Origin: Pseudonocardia halophobica
GTDB taxonomy: Bacteria; Actinomycetota; Actinomycetes; Mycobacteriales; Pseudonocardiaceae
Assembly (NCBI RefSeq): GCF_027922425.1
Contig: NZ_BSFQ01000022.1
Location: 51,279 to 115,278, forward strand
Length of the DNA: 64,000 nt
Reading direction: 5' to 3'
Below are positions 1 through 7,637 of the stretch, in pieces. Below the pieces are notes generated by a model. The model was given only the letters and a program-made list of their open reading frames with translations. It did no database searches and was not told the origin of the DNA. Made by a program: the position numbers and the translations under genes. The stretch's first letter is position 1. Each line of letters begins with the position of its first letter.

Positions 1-342
1 GGGCTGCGCGAGCTGCGCGGCATGCTCCAGCACCGGCAGCTCGTGAGCGTGGAGGCGCTCGAGTCCGGTGGCGAGGTGCAGGTGCCCGTCGCGGAGCTGG
101 TCGCGGACGAGTCGGCGCCGGACCCGCTGGAGGTCGTGGAGCACGGCGAGACGGTCCGCGAGCTCGCTCTCGCCGTGGGCGCACTGGGGGAGCGGGACCG
201 CGAGGTCGTGCGCCTCTACTACCTCGAGAACCGGACGCTCGCCGAGATCGGCCGCCTGCTCGGCGTGACCGAGTCGCGGGTCTGCCAGCTGCACTCCCGC
301 CTGGTCACGCGGCTGCGCACCCGGCTGACCGAACCGGCCTGA
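1..342 (+). CDS. whiG: WhiG/FliA-type sigma factor, C-terminal part (5' end outside window)
   Basis: The frame is open from base 1, so only about the last 113 residues are present. The C-terminal half contains sigma-70 region 4: a run reading LGERDREVVRLYYLEN is followed by a helix-turn-helix with LAEIGRLLGVTESRVCQLHS, the part that reads the -35 promoter element. The RVCQLH wording is typical of the FliA/WhiG branch. In streptomycetes whiG lies just upstream of rpsB-tsf, and the same order is seen here, which supports the name. The gene converges on the M23-fold gene with only 12 bp between stops. Regions 2 and 3 cannot be judged because they lie outside the window. Confidence 0.8.
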   Translation, partial: GLRELRGMLQHRQLVSVEALESGGEVQVPVAELVADESAPDPLEVVEHGETVRELALAVGALGERDREVVRLYYLENRTLAEIGRLLGVTESRVCQLHSRLVTRLRTRLTEPA

Positions 343-354
343 ACACGCCGACCC

Positions 355-1062
355 TCACCCCGGCCACGGGTCGGGCAGCGGCAGCAACCGGACGTGCCGC
401 GGCCGCAGCAACACCAGTGGGTCCATGTACTCCGACGTCGAACGCACGCCGCGCCGCACGCCCCAGTGCAGGCAGGCCTCGGCCGGGCACCCGGCGTGCC
501 CGGCGTCGAGCACGCCGATCGGGTCGCCCCGGGCCACCCGCACCCCGACGGCGACGGTGCCGGTGACCGGCTCGTAGGTCGTTCGCAGCCCGTCGGCGTG
601 CTCCACCGACACCACCCCGCGCCCGGCCACGGGCCCGGCGAATACGACAACCCCGTCCCGCGCCGCGAGGACCGCCTGCCCCACACCGCCGACCAGGTCG
701 GCACCGCGGTGCCCGCGGCCGTAGCGGAAGGGCGGCTGGTCGAACGGCCGCGCCACCGCCGGCACCGGCGCGAGCGGCCACCCGTACTCCACCCCGGGCA
801 TGAGCTCACCGGCCGATTCCCCGGCTGCCGGCTCCGAGGGCGCCGGTTCCGAGGGCGCCGACCTCGCGGCCGCCGACCGCGCGACCGCCGGATCGGACGG
901 CGCCACGGGCGACGCGGAGGCCGTCCGTCCCGCCCCATCCCCCACCCCGAGCAGCAGCCCGCACGCAACGACCACCACCAGCCGTCGGGCCGCCGTCCGC
1001 CGACCCGCTCCCGGCCGCGCCGTGCACGAACCCACCGCACGCCGAGCCGCCGCCCGTCCCAT
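355..1062 (-). CDS. Exported M23-fold (LytM-like) cell wall protein
   Basis: A 235-residue protein. The ATG at 1060-1062 is chosen because it is followed at once by a basic stretch and a hydrophobic segment (LVVVVACGLLLGVG, about residues 25-40), a signal peptide or anchor. An Ala/Ser/Pro-rich linker follows, then from about residue 85 an M23 beta-sheet domain with HRGADLVG, a GVVVFAG strand and LHWGVRRG near the C-terminus. Active M23 enzymes use HxxxD plus HxH. Here HRGAD is kept but the last motif reads LHW, so one zinc ligand may be missing and the protein may bind rather than cut peptidoglycan. The gene diverges from rpsB; an M23 gene next to rpsB is common in actinobacteria. Confidence 0.85.
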   Translation of the reverse strand: MGRAAARRAVGSCTARPGAGRRTAARRLVVVVACGLLLGVGDGAGRTASASPVAPSDPAVARSAAARSAPSEPAPSEPAAGESAGELMPGVEYGWPLAPVPAVARPFDQPPFRYGRGHRGADLVGGVGQAVLAARDGVVVFAGPVAGRGVVSVEHADGLRTTYEPVTGTVAVGVRVARGDPIGVLDAGHAGCPAEACLHWGVRRGVRSTSEYMDPLVLLRPRHVRLLPLPDPWPG

Positions 1063-1434
1063 GCCGCCACCCTGCCCGGAGCAGCGCGGATCCGCCGTCG
1101 CGGGGACGATCGATCCACAGGCCCCCGAACCTGGGGACGGATCGGCCGCGGGCGGCCGTCCCGGGTGAGGCCGATCGGCGGCCGGGCGTACACTTGACCC
1201 CGCACCTCGACCACTCGAGGTGACTTCGCGCGCTCGCGTGCCCTGCGGAAGCGGGGTCGGCGACCGGGCGGTCCCGTACTCCTGCCGAGCGGCCGGGTGC
1301 GGGTCCGGGAGCCGGCGCGGCGCCAGGGCGGAGCCCCGCAGGGGGTCCCGCGACAACCGCCACGCGCGGACCGGCCGGTGTGATCGGTGATCACCCTCCG
1401 CGGCCCGCGCCCGACCGAGAGGTGAACACCGGCC
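1063..1434 (+). promoter_or_regulatory. 372-bp divergent region and probable rpsB 5' leader
   Basis: This gap separates the M23-fold gene (minus) from rpsB (plus) and holds no convincing ORF. A TTGACC hexamer at 1194-1199 could be a -35 box, but no good -10 follows at 16-19 bp. A perfect hairpin (1203-1222) lies just downstream. The rpsB ribosome binding site GAGAGGTG is at 1417-1424. The length would allow a long rpsB leader with autoregulatory structure, but nothing here proves it. Confidence 0.4.
1203..1222. promoter_or_regulatory. Perfect 8-bp inverted repeat upstream of rpsB
   Basis: CACCTCGA (1203-1210), a CCAC loop, and TCGAGGTG (1215-1222) form a perfect stem, or an operator if read as DNA. 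There is no U-tract after it, so a simple terminator is less likely. It lies 212 bp before the rpsB start. Confidence 0.45.
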
Positions 1435-2304
1435 ATGGCCGTCGTCACCATGAAGCAGCTGCTCGACAGCGGCGTGCACTTCGGGCACCAGACCCGGCGC
1501 TGGAACCCGAAGATGAAGCGCTACATCCTGACCGAGCGCAACGGCATCTACATCATCGACCTGCAGCAGACGCTGTCGTACATCGACCGCGCCTACGAAT
1601 TCGTCCGCGAGACCGTGGCCCACGGCGGCACGATCATGTTCGTCGGCACGAAGAAGCAGGCCCAGGAGGCCATCGCCGAGGAGGCGGGCCGGGTCAACAT
1701 GCCGTACGTGAACCAGCGCTGGCTGGGCGGCATGCTCACCAACTTCCAGACCGTGCACAAGCGCCTCCAGCGCCTCAAGGAGCTGGAGTCGATGGAGCAG
1801 ACGGGGGGCTTCGAGGGTCGCACCAAGAAGGAGATCCTCATGCTCACCCGCGAGAAGGACAAGCTCGAGAAGACCCTCGGCGGCATCCGCGACATGTCGA
1901 AGGTCCCGAGCGCGGTCTGGATCGTGGACACCAAGAAGGAGCACATCGCCGTCGGCGAGGCCCGGAAGCTCAACATCCCGGTCGTCTCCATCCTGGACAC
2001 CAACTGCGACCCCGACGAGGTCGACTTCCCGATCCCGGGCAACGACGACGCGATCCGTTCCGCGGCGCTGCTCACCAAGGTGATCGCCAAGGCGGCGGCG
2101 GACGGCCTGATGGCCCGCTCCGCGCGCGCCCGCGGCGAGGGCGAGAAGGCCGAGGGCGCCGAGGAGCCGCTGGCCGAGTGGGAGCAGGAGCTCCTGACCG
2201 GCGGCGGGTCCGACGGCGCGAGCCTGGGCGGCGAGACCGCCGCCGCTGGCGCGGGCTCGGCCCCTGCCAGCACCAGCAACGGCACCCAGCAGACCGCCGG
2301 CTGA
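1435..2304 (+). CDS. rpsB: 30S ribosomal protein S2
   Basis: A 289-residue S2 protein, a structural part of the 30S subunit that is needed for S1 loading and initiation in many bacteria. The N-terminus MAVVTMKQLLDSGVHFGH is the family signature, followed by TRRWNPKMKRYI and the conserved NQRWLGGMLTNF. The last 45 or so residues are an Ala/Gly/Ser-rich tail of the kind added in actinobacteria. The ATG at 1435 has GAGAGGTG 10 nt upstream. tsf follows after 94 bp, the near-universal rpsB-tsf pairing. No defect is seen. Confidence 0.98.
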   Translation: MAVVTMKQLLDSGVHFGHQTRRWNPKMKRYILTERNGIYIIDLQQTLSYIDRAYEFVRETVAHGGTIMFVGTKKQAQEAIAEEAGRVNMPYVNQRWLGGMLTNFQTVHKRLQRLKELESMEQTGGFEGRTKKEILMLTREKDKLEKTLGGIRDMSKVPSAVWIVDTKKEHIAVGEARKLNIPVVSILDTNCDPDEVDFPIPGNDDAIRSAALLTKVIAKAAADGLMARSARARGEGEKAEGAEEPLAEWEQELLTGGGSDGASLGGETAAAGAGSAPASTSNGTQQTAG

Positions 2305-2398
2305 GAACCACCCGATCACGGCGGCCGGGGCACCTCCCGCCCCGGCCGCCGATCGGCCCCCGACCCACCCGTACCGCGAAGGACGAGAAGACACCGAG

Positions 2399-3214
2399 AT
2401 GGCGAACTACACCGCCGCCGACGTCAAGCGGCTCCGTGAGCTCACCGGCTCCGGGATGATGGACTGCAAGAAGGCGCTCGAGGAGTCCGAGGGCGACTTC
2501 GACAAGGCCGTCGAGCTCCTCCGCATCAAGGGCGCGAAGGACGTCGGCAAGCGCGCCGAGCGCTCCACCTCCAACGGCCTGGTCGTCGCCGAGGGCGGCA
2601 CCATGGTCGAGCTGAACTGCGAGACCGACTTCGTCGCGAAGAGCGACGACTTCGTCGACCTCGCCACCAAGATCCTCGCCGTGGCCGTCGAGCAGAAGCC
2701 GGCGGACGTCGAGGCGCTGGCCAAGGCCCCGCTCGACGGGGGCACCGTGGCCGACGCGATCCAGGCGCTCTCCGCCCGGATCGGCGAGAAGCTCGAGCTC
2801 AAGCGCTACATCCACGTCGACGGCCCGGTCGCGGTCTACCTGCACCGCCGCTCGAACGACCTGCCGCCGGCCATCGGTGCGCTCGTCGCCTACGAGGGTG
2901 ACGACGCGGAGGCCGCCCGCAACGTCGCGATGCACATCGCCGCCGCGCGCCCGCAGTTCACCACCCGCGACCAGGTCCCGGCCGAGGTCGTGGAGAACGA
3001 GAAGCGGATCGCCGAGGCGACCGCCCGCGAGGAGGGCAAGCCGGAGAAGATCCTCGACCGCATCGTCGAGGGCCGGATCACGGGCTTCTACAAGGACGTC
3101 GTGCTCCTCGAGCAGGCCTCCGTGCTGGACTCCAAGAAGACCGTGAAGGCGCTGCTGGACGAGGCCGGCGTGACCGTCAAGGACTTCGTCCGCTTCGAGG
3201 TCGGCCAGGCCTGA
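2399..3214 (+). CDS. tsf: Translation elongation factor Ts
   Basis: EF-Ts (271 residues) exchanges GDP for GTP on EF-Tu. The N-terminal UBA-like domain reads TAADVKRLRELTGSGMMDCKKAL, the classic signature, followed by the NCETDFVAKSDDF motif. The protein has bacterial full length. The ATG at 2399 is preceded by AAGGACGAG at 2379-2387. It follows rpsB by 94 bp and is separated from pyrH by only 2 bp, so these are probably co-transcribed and the pyrH ribosome binding site lies inside the end of tsf. Confidence 0.98.
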   Translation: MANYTAADVKRLRELTGSGMMDCKKALEESEGDFDKAVELLRIKGAKDVGKRAERSTSNGLVVAEGGTMVELNCETDFVAKSDDFVDLATKILAVAVEQKPADVEALAKAPLDGGTVADAIQALSARIGEKLELKRYIHVDGPVAVYLHRRSNDLPPAIGALVAYEGDDAEAARNVAMHIAAARPQFTTRDQVPAEVVENEKRIAEATAREEGKPEKILDRIVEGRITGFYKDVVLLEQASVLDSKKTVKALLDEAGVTVKDFVRFEVGQA

Positions 3215-3216
3215 GC

Positions 3217-3972
3217 ATGACCGACCAGGGGATCGACGCCGAGAACACCACCCGCCGCGGGTACCGCCGCGTGCTGCTGAAGCTCGGCGGCGAGATGTTC
3301 GGCGGCGGGGGGCTCGGCGTCGATCCCAAGGTCGTGGAGACCGTCTCGCGGCAGATCGCGGAGGTCGTCGCGAGCGGCGCCCAGATCGCGGTCGTGATCG
3401 GGGGCGGCAACTTCTTCCGCGGCAGCGAGCTGCAGCAGCGCGGGATGGACCGCTCCCGCGCCGACTACATGGGCATGCTCGCCACCGTGATGAACTGCCT
3501 CGCGCTGCAGGACTTCCTGGAGCGCGAGCACCACCTCGACACCCGCGTGCAGACGGCGATCACGATGGGGCAGGTCGCCGAGGCCTACATCCCCCGGCGG
3601 GCCATCCGGCACCTCGAGAAGGGCCGGGTCGTGATCTTCGGGGCGGGCGTCGGCATGCCCTACTTCTCCACCGACACGGCCGGGGCGCAGCGCGCGCTCG
3701 AGATCGGCTGCGAGGCGCTGCTGCTGGCCAAGGGCGTCGACGGGGTCTACACCGCGGACCCGAAGATCCACCCGACGGCCGAGATGTTCCACGAGATCAC
3801 CCACCGCGAGGTGCTCGAGCGCGGCCTCAAGGTCGCCGACGCCACCGCTTTCAGCCTGTGCATGGACAACCGGATGCCGATCATCGTGTTCAATTTGCTG
3901 ACCGAGGGCAACATCGCCCGCGCGGTCGCGGGTGAGAGGATCGGCACGCTGGTCAGTACGCCCGAGACCTGA
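3217..3972 (+). CDS. pyrH: UMP kinase
   Basis: UMP kinase (251 residues) converts UMP to UDP with ATP in pyrimidine nucleotide synthesis. It belongs to the amino acid kinase fold: the N-terminal phosphate loop reads RVLLKLGGEMFGG, a VIGGGNFFRG loop follows, and the later part has GADAT-like motifs (VADATAFSLCMDN) with NIARA near the end. Length matches the bacterial enzyme. The ATG lies 2 bp after the tsf stop, which suggests translational coupling. frr follows 32 bp later, the standard order tsf-pyrH-frr-cdsA. Confidence 0.97.
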   Translation: MTDQGIDAENTTRRGYRRVLLKLGGEMFGGGGLGVDPKVVETVSRQIAEVVASGAQIAVVIGGGNFFRGSELQQRGMDRSRADYMGMLATVMNCLALQDFLEREHHLDTRVQTAITMGQVAEAYIPRRAIRHLEKGRVVIFGAGVGMPYFSTDTAGAQRALEIGCEALLLAKGVDGVYTADPKIHPTAEMFHEITHREVLERGLKVADATAFSLCMDNRMPIIVFNLLTEGNIARAVAGERIGTLVSTPET

Positions 3973-4004
3973 GAACGACACGCCAGAACGCACCGGGAGC
4001 AGCC

Positions 4005-4562
4005 GTGATCGACGAAACCCTCTTCGACGCCGAGGAGAAGATGGAGAAGGCAGTCGAGGTGGCCAAGGACGACCTGGCCAGCGTGCGCACCGGCCGGGCC
4101 ACCCCGGCGATGTTCTCGAAGGTCGTCGTGGACTACTACGGCGCCTACACCCCGCTGAACCAGCTCGCCTCGGTGTCGATCCCCGAGGCGCGGATGGCGG
4201 TCATCAAGCCGTACGACGCGAGCCAGCTCAAGGCCATGGAGAAGGCCATCCGGGACTCGGACCTGGGCCTGAACCCGAGCAACGACGGCCAGATCATCCG
4301 GTGCATCATCCCCCAGCTCTCGGAGGAGCGGCGCCGCGAGATGGTCAAGGTCGCGCGCAGCAAGGGCGAGGACGCGCGCGTCACCATCCGCAGCCTCCGT
4401 CGCAAGGCGATGGACGAGCTGCACCGCATCGTCAAGGAGGGCGAGGCGGGGGAGGACGAGGTGACGCGCGCCGAGAAGGAGCTGCAGGGCGTCACCGACA
4501 AGTACGTCCACCAGGTCGACGAGCTGGTCAAGCACAAGGAATCCGAGCTTCTCGAGCTCTGA
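4005..4562 (+). CDS. frr: Ribosome recycling factor
   Basis: RRF (185 residues) splits post-termination ribosomes together with EF-G. The sequence begins MIDETLFDAEEKMEKAVEV and carries the domain I core VRTGRATPAMF and the RRKAMDEL helix of the three-helix bundle, at the typical 185-residue length. The start is a GTG at 4005 with GGGAGC 4 nt upstream; no better start exists because pyrH ends at 3972. cdsA begins 6 bp after its stop. Confidence 0.97.
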   Translation: MIDETLFDAEEKMEKAVEVAKDDLASVRTGRATPAMFSKVVVDYYGAYTPLNQLASVSIPEARMAVIKPYDASQLKAMEKAIRDSDLGLNPSNDGQIIRCIIPQLSEERRREMVKVARSKGEDARVTIRSLRRKAMDELHRIVKEGEAGEDEVTRAEKELQGVTDKYVHQVDELVKHKESELLEL

Positions 4563-4568
4563 AGGACC

Positions 4569-5567
4569 GTGACCACCTCGTCCAGTGCCGACCATCAGGC
4601 CGACCACGTGACCGACCACGAGGCCGACCCCGGCCCCACGCCCGACGCGGCCGGGAAGCCTCCGGTGACCTCGGACCTGCCCGGGTCGGGGCTGCCGGGC
4701 ACGCCGTCCGCTCCGCCGCCGCGCTCGGCGCGGCTCGGCCGCAACCTCGTCGCGGCCATCGCCGTCGGGCTGTCGCTGGGGGCGGTCATCCTGGCGTCGC
4801 TGCTGGTGCAGCGGCAGGCGTTCATCATCGTGCTGGCCGCGGCCACCGCCGTCGGCACCTGGGAGCTCGCCGGGGCCTTCCGGCGCAGCAACCAGCAGAT
4901 CAAGGTCCCGCTGCCGGTCCTGCTGCTCGGCGGGCAGGCCATGGTCTGGCTGGCGTGGCCGTTCGGCCTGCGCGGGTCCGCGGTGGCCTTCGCCGTCACG
5001 GTCCTGGTCTCGCTCCTGTGGCGGATGGGCTTCGGCGCGCGGGGAAGCGGCGCCAATGCCGCGGACGGCTTCCTGCGGGACGTGGGCGCCGGCATCTTCT
5101 GCGCCGCCTACGTGCCCTTCTTCGTCTCCTTCGGCACTCTCCTCGTGCTGCCCGAGGACGGCGTCGGCCGGGTCCTCACCTTCATGATCTGCGTGGTCGC
5201 GTCCGACGTCGGCGGGTACGCGGCCGGGGTGGTCGCCGGCAAGCACCCCATGGCCCCGCGGATCAGCCCGAAGAAGTCCTGGGAGGGCTTCGGGGGCTCG
5301 CTGCTCGCCGGCATGGCCGCGGGTGCGCTGTGCGTCCTCCTGCTGCTCGCCGGCGCCTGGTGGCTCGGCGCGATCCTCGGTGCCGTCCTGGTCGTCACGG
5401 CCACGCTGGGCGACCTCACCGAGTCGATGATCAAGCGCGACCTCGGCATCAAGGACATGGGCACGCTACTGCCCGGGCACGGCGGCCTGATGGACCGGTT
5501 GGACTCGATGCTCCCGGCCGCGTTCGTGTCGTGGGCGCTGTTGAGCGTCTTCGTCCCCGTCGCATGA
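4569..5567 (+). CDS. cdsA: Phosphatidate cytidylyltransferase
   Basis: A 332-residue integral membrane enzyme that makes CDP-diacylglycerol from phosphatidic acid and CTP, the precursor of phosphatidylinositol and cardiolipin. A Pro/Ser-rich cytoplasmic N-terminus of about 50 residues is followed by several membrane helices. The family signature is near the C-terminus: GDLTESMIKRDLGIKDMG, then LLPGHGGLMDRLDSM. ISPKKSWEGFGG also matches family members. The GTG at 4569 has AAGGA immediately after the frr stop, so the two are tightly coupled. Confidence 0.96.
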   Translation: MTTSSSADHQADHVTDHEADPGPTPDAAGKPPVTSDLPGSGLPGTPSAPPPRSARLGRNLVAAIAVGLSLGAVILASLLVQRQAFIIVLAAATAVGTWELAGAFRRSNQQIKVPLPVLLLGGQAMVWLAWPFGLRGSAVAFAVTVLVSLLWRMGFGARGSGANAADGFLRDVGAGIFCAAYVPFFVSFGTLLVLPEDGVGRVLTFMICVVASDVGGYAAGVVAGKHPMAPRISPKKSWEGFGGSLLAGMAAGALCVLLLLAGAWWLGAILGAVLVVTATLGDLTESMIKRDLGIKDMGTLLPGHGGLMDRLDSMLPAAFVSWALLSVFVPVA

Positions 5568-5604
5568 GGAACCCGGCGTCGAGGGTGCCGCCCCGGATGA
5601 CCGC

Positions 5605-6333
5605 ATGAGGTACAAGGGCTTCGGCGGGCAGCTGAAGACGGGCCCCGCGATCCCCAGCCCCAACATCTGGCACTGGCCGGACGTGTACGAGCGCGAGAAC
5701 CGTGCGCAGGACGCCGACGGCGTGCTCTGGGCGGCCCTGCGCGCCGCGGCGCCGTGGGCGGGGCTCGACGTCGTCGACGTCGGCTGCGGCGACGGTTTCC
5801 ACCTGCCGCACTTCGCGGAGGAGGCCCGCTCGGTCGTCGGCGTCGAACCGCACCCGCCCCTGGTCGAGCGCGCCCGGCGGCGCGGGTACGAGGTGCTGCG
5901 CGGGGGAGCGGAGGCGCTCCCGCTGCCCGACGCGTGCGCCGACGTCGTGCACGCCCGCACCGCCTACTTCTTCGGCGAGGGCTGCGAGCCGGGGCTCGCC
6001 GAGGCGGACCGGGTGCTCCGGCCGGGCGGCGTGCTCGCGATCGTCGACCTCGACTTCACCGTGCCGCCCTACGGCGACTGGCTGCGCGCCGACCTGCCTC
6101 GCTACGACCCCGCCGCCGTCGAGCGGTTCTTCGCGCGGCAGGGCTTCACGCAGGAGCGCGTGACCTCGACCTGGCGCTTTCCGGACCGGGAGACACTCGA
6201 GGCCGTGCTGCGGATCGAGTTCGCCCCCGCGACGGCCACGCACGCGATCGGGGAGACGACCGGCCTCAGCATCCCCGTCGGCTACCGTCTGCACACCCGC
6301 CGCAGGCCGGCCGGGATCATCACGGCCCGCTGA
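5605..6333 (+). CDS. Class I SAM-dependent methyltransferase
   Basis: A 242-residue protein with a clear class I methyltransferase core: motif I VVDVGCGDGFHL (about residues 52-63), an acidic motif II strand VVGVEPHP, and LRPGGVLAIVDLDF, the usual post-motif strand. The residues after about 165 vary in the family and the substrate cannot be told. It follows cdsA by 37 bp on the same strand and may be read through from that operon. No good ribosome binding site is visible before the ATG, so the start is less certain. Confidence 0.8.
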   Translation: MRYKGFGGQLKTGPAIPSPNIWHWPDVYERENRAQDADGVLWAALRAAAPWAGLDVVDVGCGDGFHLPHFAEEARSVVGVEPHPPLVERARRRGYEVLRGGAEALPLPDACADVVHARTAYFFGEGCEPGLAEADRVLRPGGVLAIVDLDFTVPPYGDWLRADLPRYDPAAVERFFARQGFTQERVTSTWRFPDRETLEAVLRIEFAPATATHAIGETTGLSIPVGYRLHTRRRPAGIITAR

Positions 6334-6344
6334 CTCGGGCCGGC

Positions 6345-6833
6345 TCAGGCCAGCGTGATCTGGTCCCCGGACGTCGTGACGTTCTGCGGCGTCAGGCCCC
6401 GGGTGGCCGGGCCCTTCTGCACCTGGCCGTCGAGGCCGAAGGTGCTGCCGTGGCACGGGCAGACCAGCGCGGCGCCCTTCACCTCGGTCACGGCGCAGCC
6501 CTGGTGCGGGCAGGTCGACGAGAAGCCCTCGTAGGTGCCCGCCGTCGGCTGCGTGACGATCACCTTCTGGTCCGCGAACACGGCGGCGCTGCCCACCGGC
6601 ACGCTCGACGCCGGGCCCAGCACCCCTCCGGCGGCCGCCGAGGGCGCGGCACCTCCCGTCGTCGCACCGCTCCCGCCGCCGCTCGAGCCTCCGGACCCGC
6701 CGGAGCCGCCCGATCCGCCGGAGCAGCCGGCGGCCAGGAGCCCGATTCCGACGGCGGCGGCGCCGGCCCCGGCGACGGCGGCGCGTCGCGAGACGGCGGG
6801 AGTGGTCGGTGCGGCGTCGGGGTTGTCGGGCAT
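6345..6833 (-). CDS. Rieske [2Fe-2S] lipoprotein, probably Tat-exported
   Basis: A 162-residue protein. The N-terminus has SRRAAVAGAGAAAVG (Tat-like twin arginine) followed by LLAAGC, a lipobox, so the mature protein should start at the Cys near residue 36. A Gly/Ser-rich linker leads into a Rieske domain with CPHQGC and CPCHGSTF, giving both Cys-x-His pairs that bind the cluster. The partner and electron path are unknown; it is too short to be QcrA, and no cytochrome or oxygenase genes are nearby. It converges on the methyltransferase gene with 11 bp between stops. Confidence 0.9.
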   Translation of the reverse strand: MPDNPDAAPTTPAVSRRAAVAGAGAAAVGIGLLAAGCSGGSGGSGGSGGSSGGGSGATTGGAAPSAAAGGVLGPASSVPVGSAAVFADQKVIVTQPTAGTYEGFSSTCPHQGCAVTEVKGAALVCPCHGSTFGLDGQVQKGPATRGLTPQNVTTSGDQITLA

Positions 6834-6900
6834 CGGAGCTCCTCGAGAGGCTCGGCCGGCTTCGTGGTGGTGTGCGACACCCTGGCACGTCCCGGCTGAG

Positions 6901-6939
6901 ACCGCGCTGTGCGACCGCGCTGTGCGACCGCGCTGTGCG
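6901..6939. repeat. Three perfect tandem copies of a 13-bp unit
   Basis: ACCGCGCTGTGCG is repeated three times without change (6901-6913, 6914-6926, 6927-6939) and decays in a fourth copy. It lies between the starts of the Rieske gene and the divergent membrane protein gene at 7010, so it sits in a shared promoter region. The function is unknown. Confidence 0.85.
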
Positions 6940-7009
6940 ACTGCGCCGGACGACCGCGAGGGGCGCCCTGGCCGCCACGGCCGGGTGACGGTCTCGCTAC
7001 CGTGGCGGC

Positions 7010-7567
7010 ATGAGCCGAACCGTGCGCACCGCCTCCGGCATCCCCCTGCCGCAGCTGGAGATCCTGCTGGGCGGCGCGGGCTGGGTCGCGGGGTCGCTCG
7101 GCTTCGGCGCGGGCGGCGGGACGCTGGTGATGGCCGCGGGCCTGCTGGTCACGGGCTGGCTGTTCATCACGGTGCGGCGCCGCCAGGGCCTCGGCGCGCG
7201 CCTCGACCGGGGCCTGCGGGCGCGGGTGCTGCGGCTCGTCGTCGTGGTCGGGGTGGTGCTGGTCGTGGTGGGCGTCGGGCTGCCGCTGATCGGGCAGGGC
7301 TGGGGCGAGCTGACGGTGCCCGTCGGGGCCGTCGTGGTCGGGGCCGGGCTGTGCGCGCTGTCGTCGCTGCTCGGGGAGCGGTCGTTCGTCGCCGTCGGGG
7401 GTCTGCTGGTCGTGCTCGGCGCCGTCGGGGCGCTGCTCGCGCTGAACACCGGCGGCGCCGCGATGCCGCTCGGCGTGGTCGGCATCGGTGGCGCCGTGGC
7501 GCTGTGGGTCGCCGGGGTGCGGCGCCTCGGGCTGGTCGCGGAGCTGCGCGAGCGCGTCGGGCGCTGA
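7010..7567 (+). CDS. Hypothetical multi-span membrane protein
   Basis: A 185-residue protein I do not recognise. About five or six hydrophobic segments are visible (for example around residues 18-52, 69-90, 98-118 and 124-165), with a basic RRRQGLGARLDRGLRARVLR loop after the second segment. The coding frame is supported by the steady GC-rich third positions and by a TACCGT -10-like box at 6998-7003, exactly 6 nt before the ATG, as expected for a leaderless message. It lies between a Rieske lipoprotein gene and rlmN; the context gives no clear function. Confidence 0.7.
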   Translation: MSRTVRTASGIPLPQLEILLGGAGWVAGSLGFGAGGGTLVMAAGLLVTGWLFITVRRRQGLGARLDRGLRARVLRLVVVVGVVLVVVGVGLPLIGQGWGELTVPVGAVVVGAGLCALSSLLGERSFVAVGGLLVVLGAVGALLALNTGGAAMPLGVVGIGGAVALWVAGVRRLGLVAELRERVGR

Positions 7568-7637
7568 CCCGGCCACGGGGCGTCGCCGGTCACGGGCGGC
7601 CCGGCCCCGCGGGAGCGGATGGCACACTGGAAGGGCC

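Noticed and set aside
1194..1222. Complete rpsB promoter at TTGACC
   Set aside because: A -35-like hexamer is present but no acceptable -10 lies at normal spacing, so it is not called as a promoter.
355..2394. 679-codon open frame on the minus strand across the M23-fold gene and rpsB
   Set aside because: Only its last 235 codons (from 1062) match a real protein; the rest is antisense to rpsB and arises from high GC.
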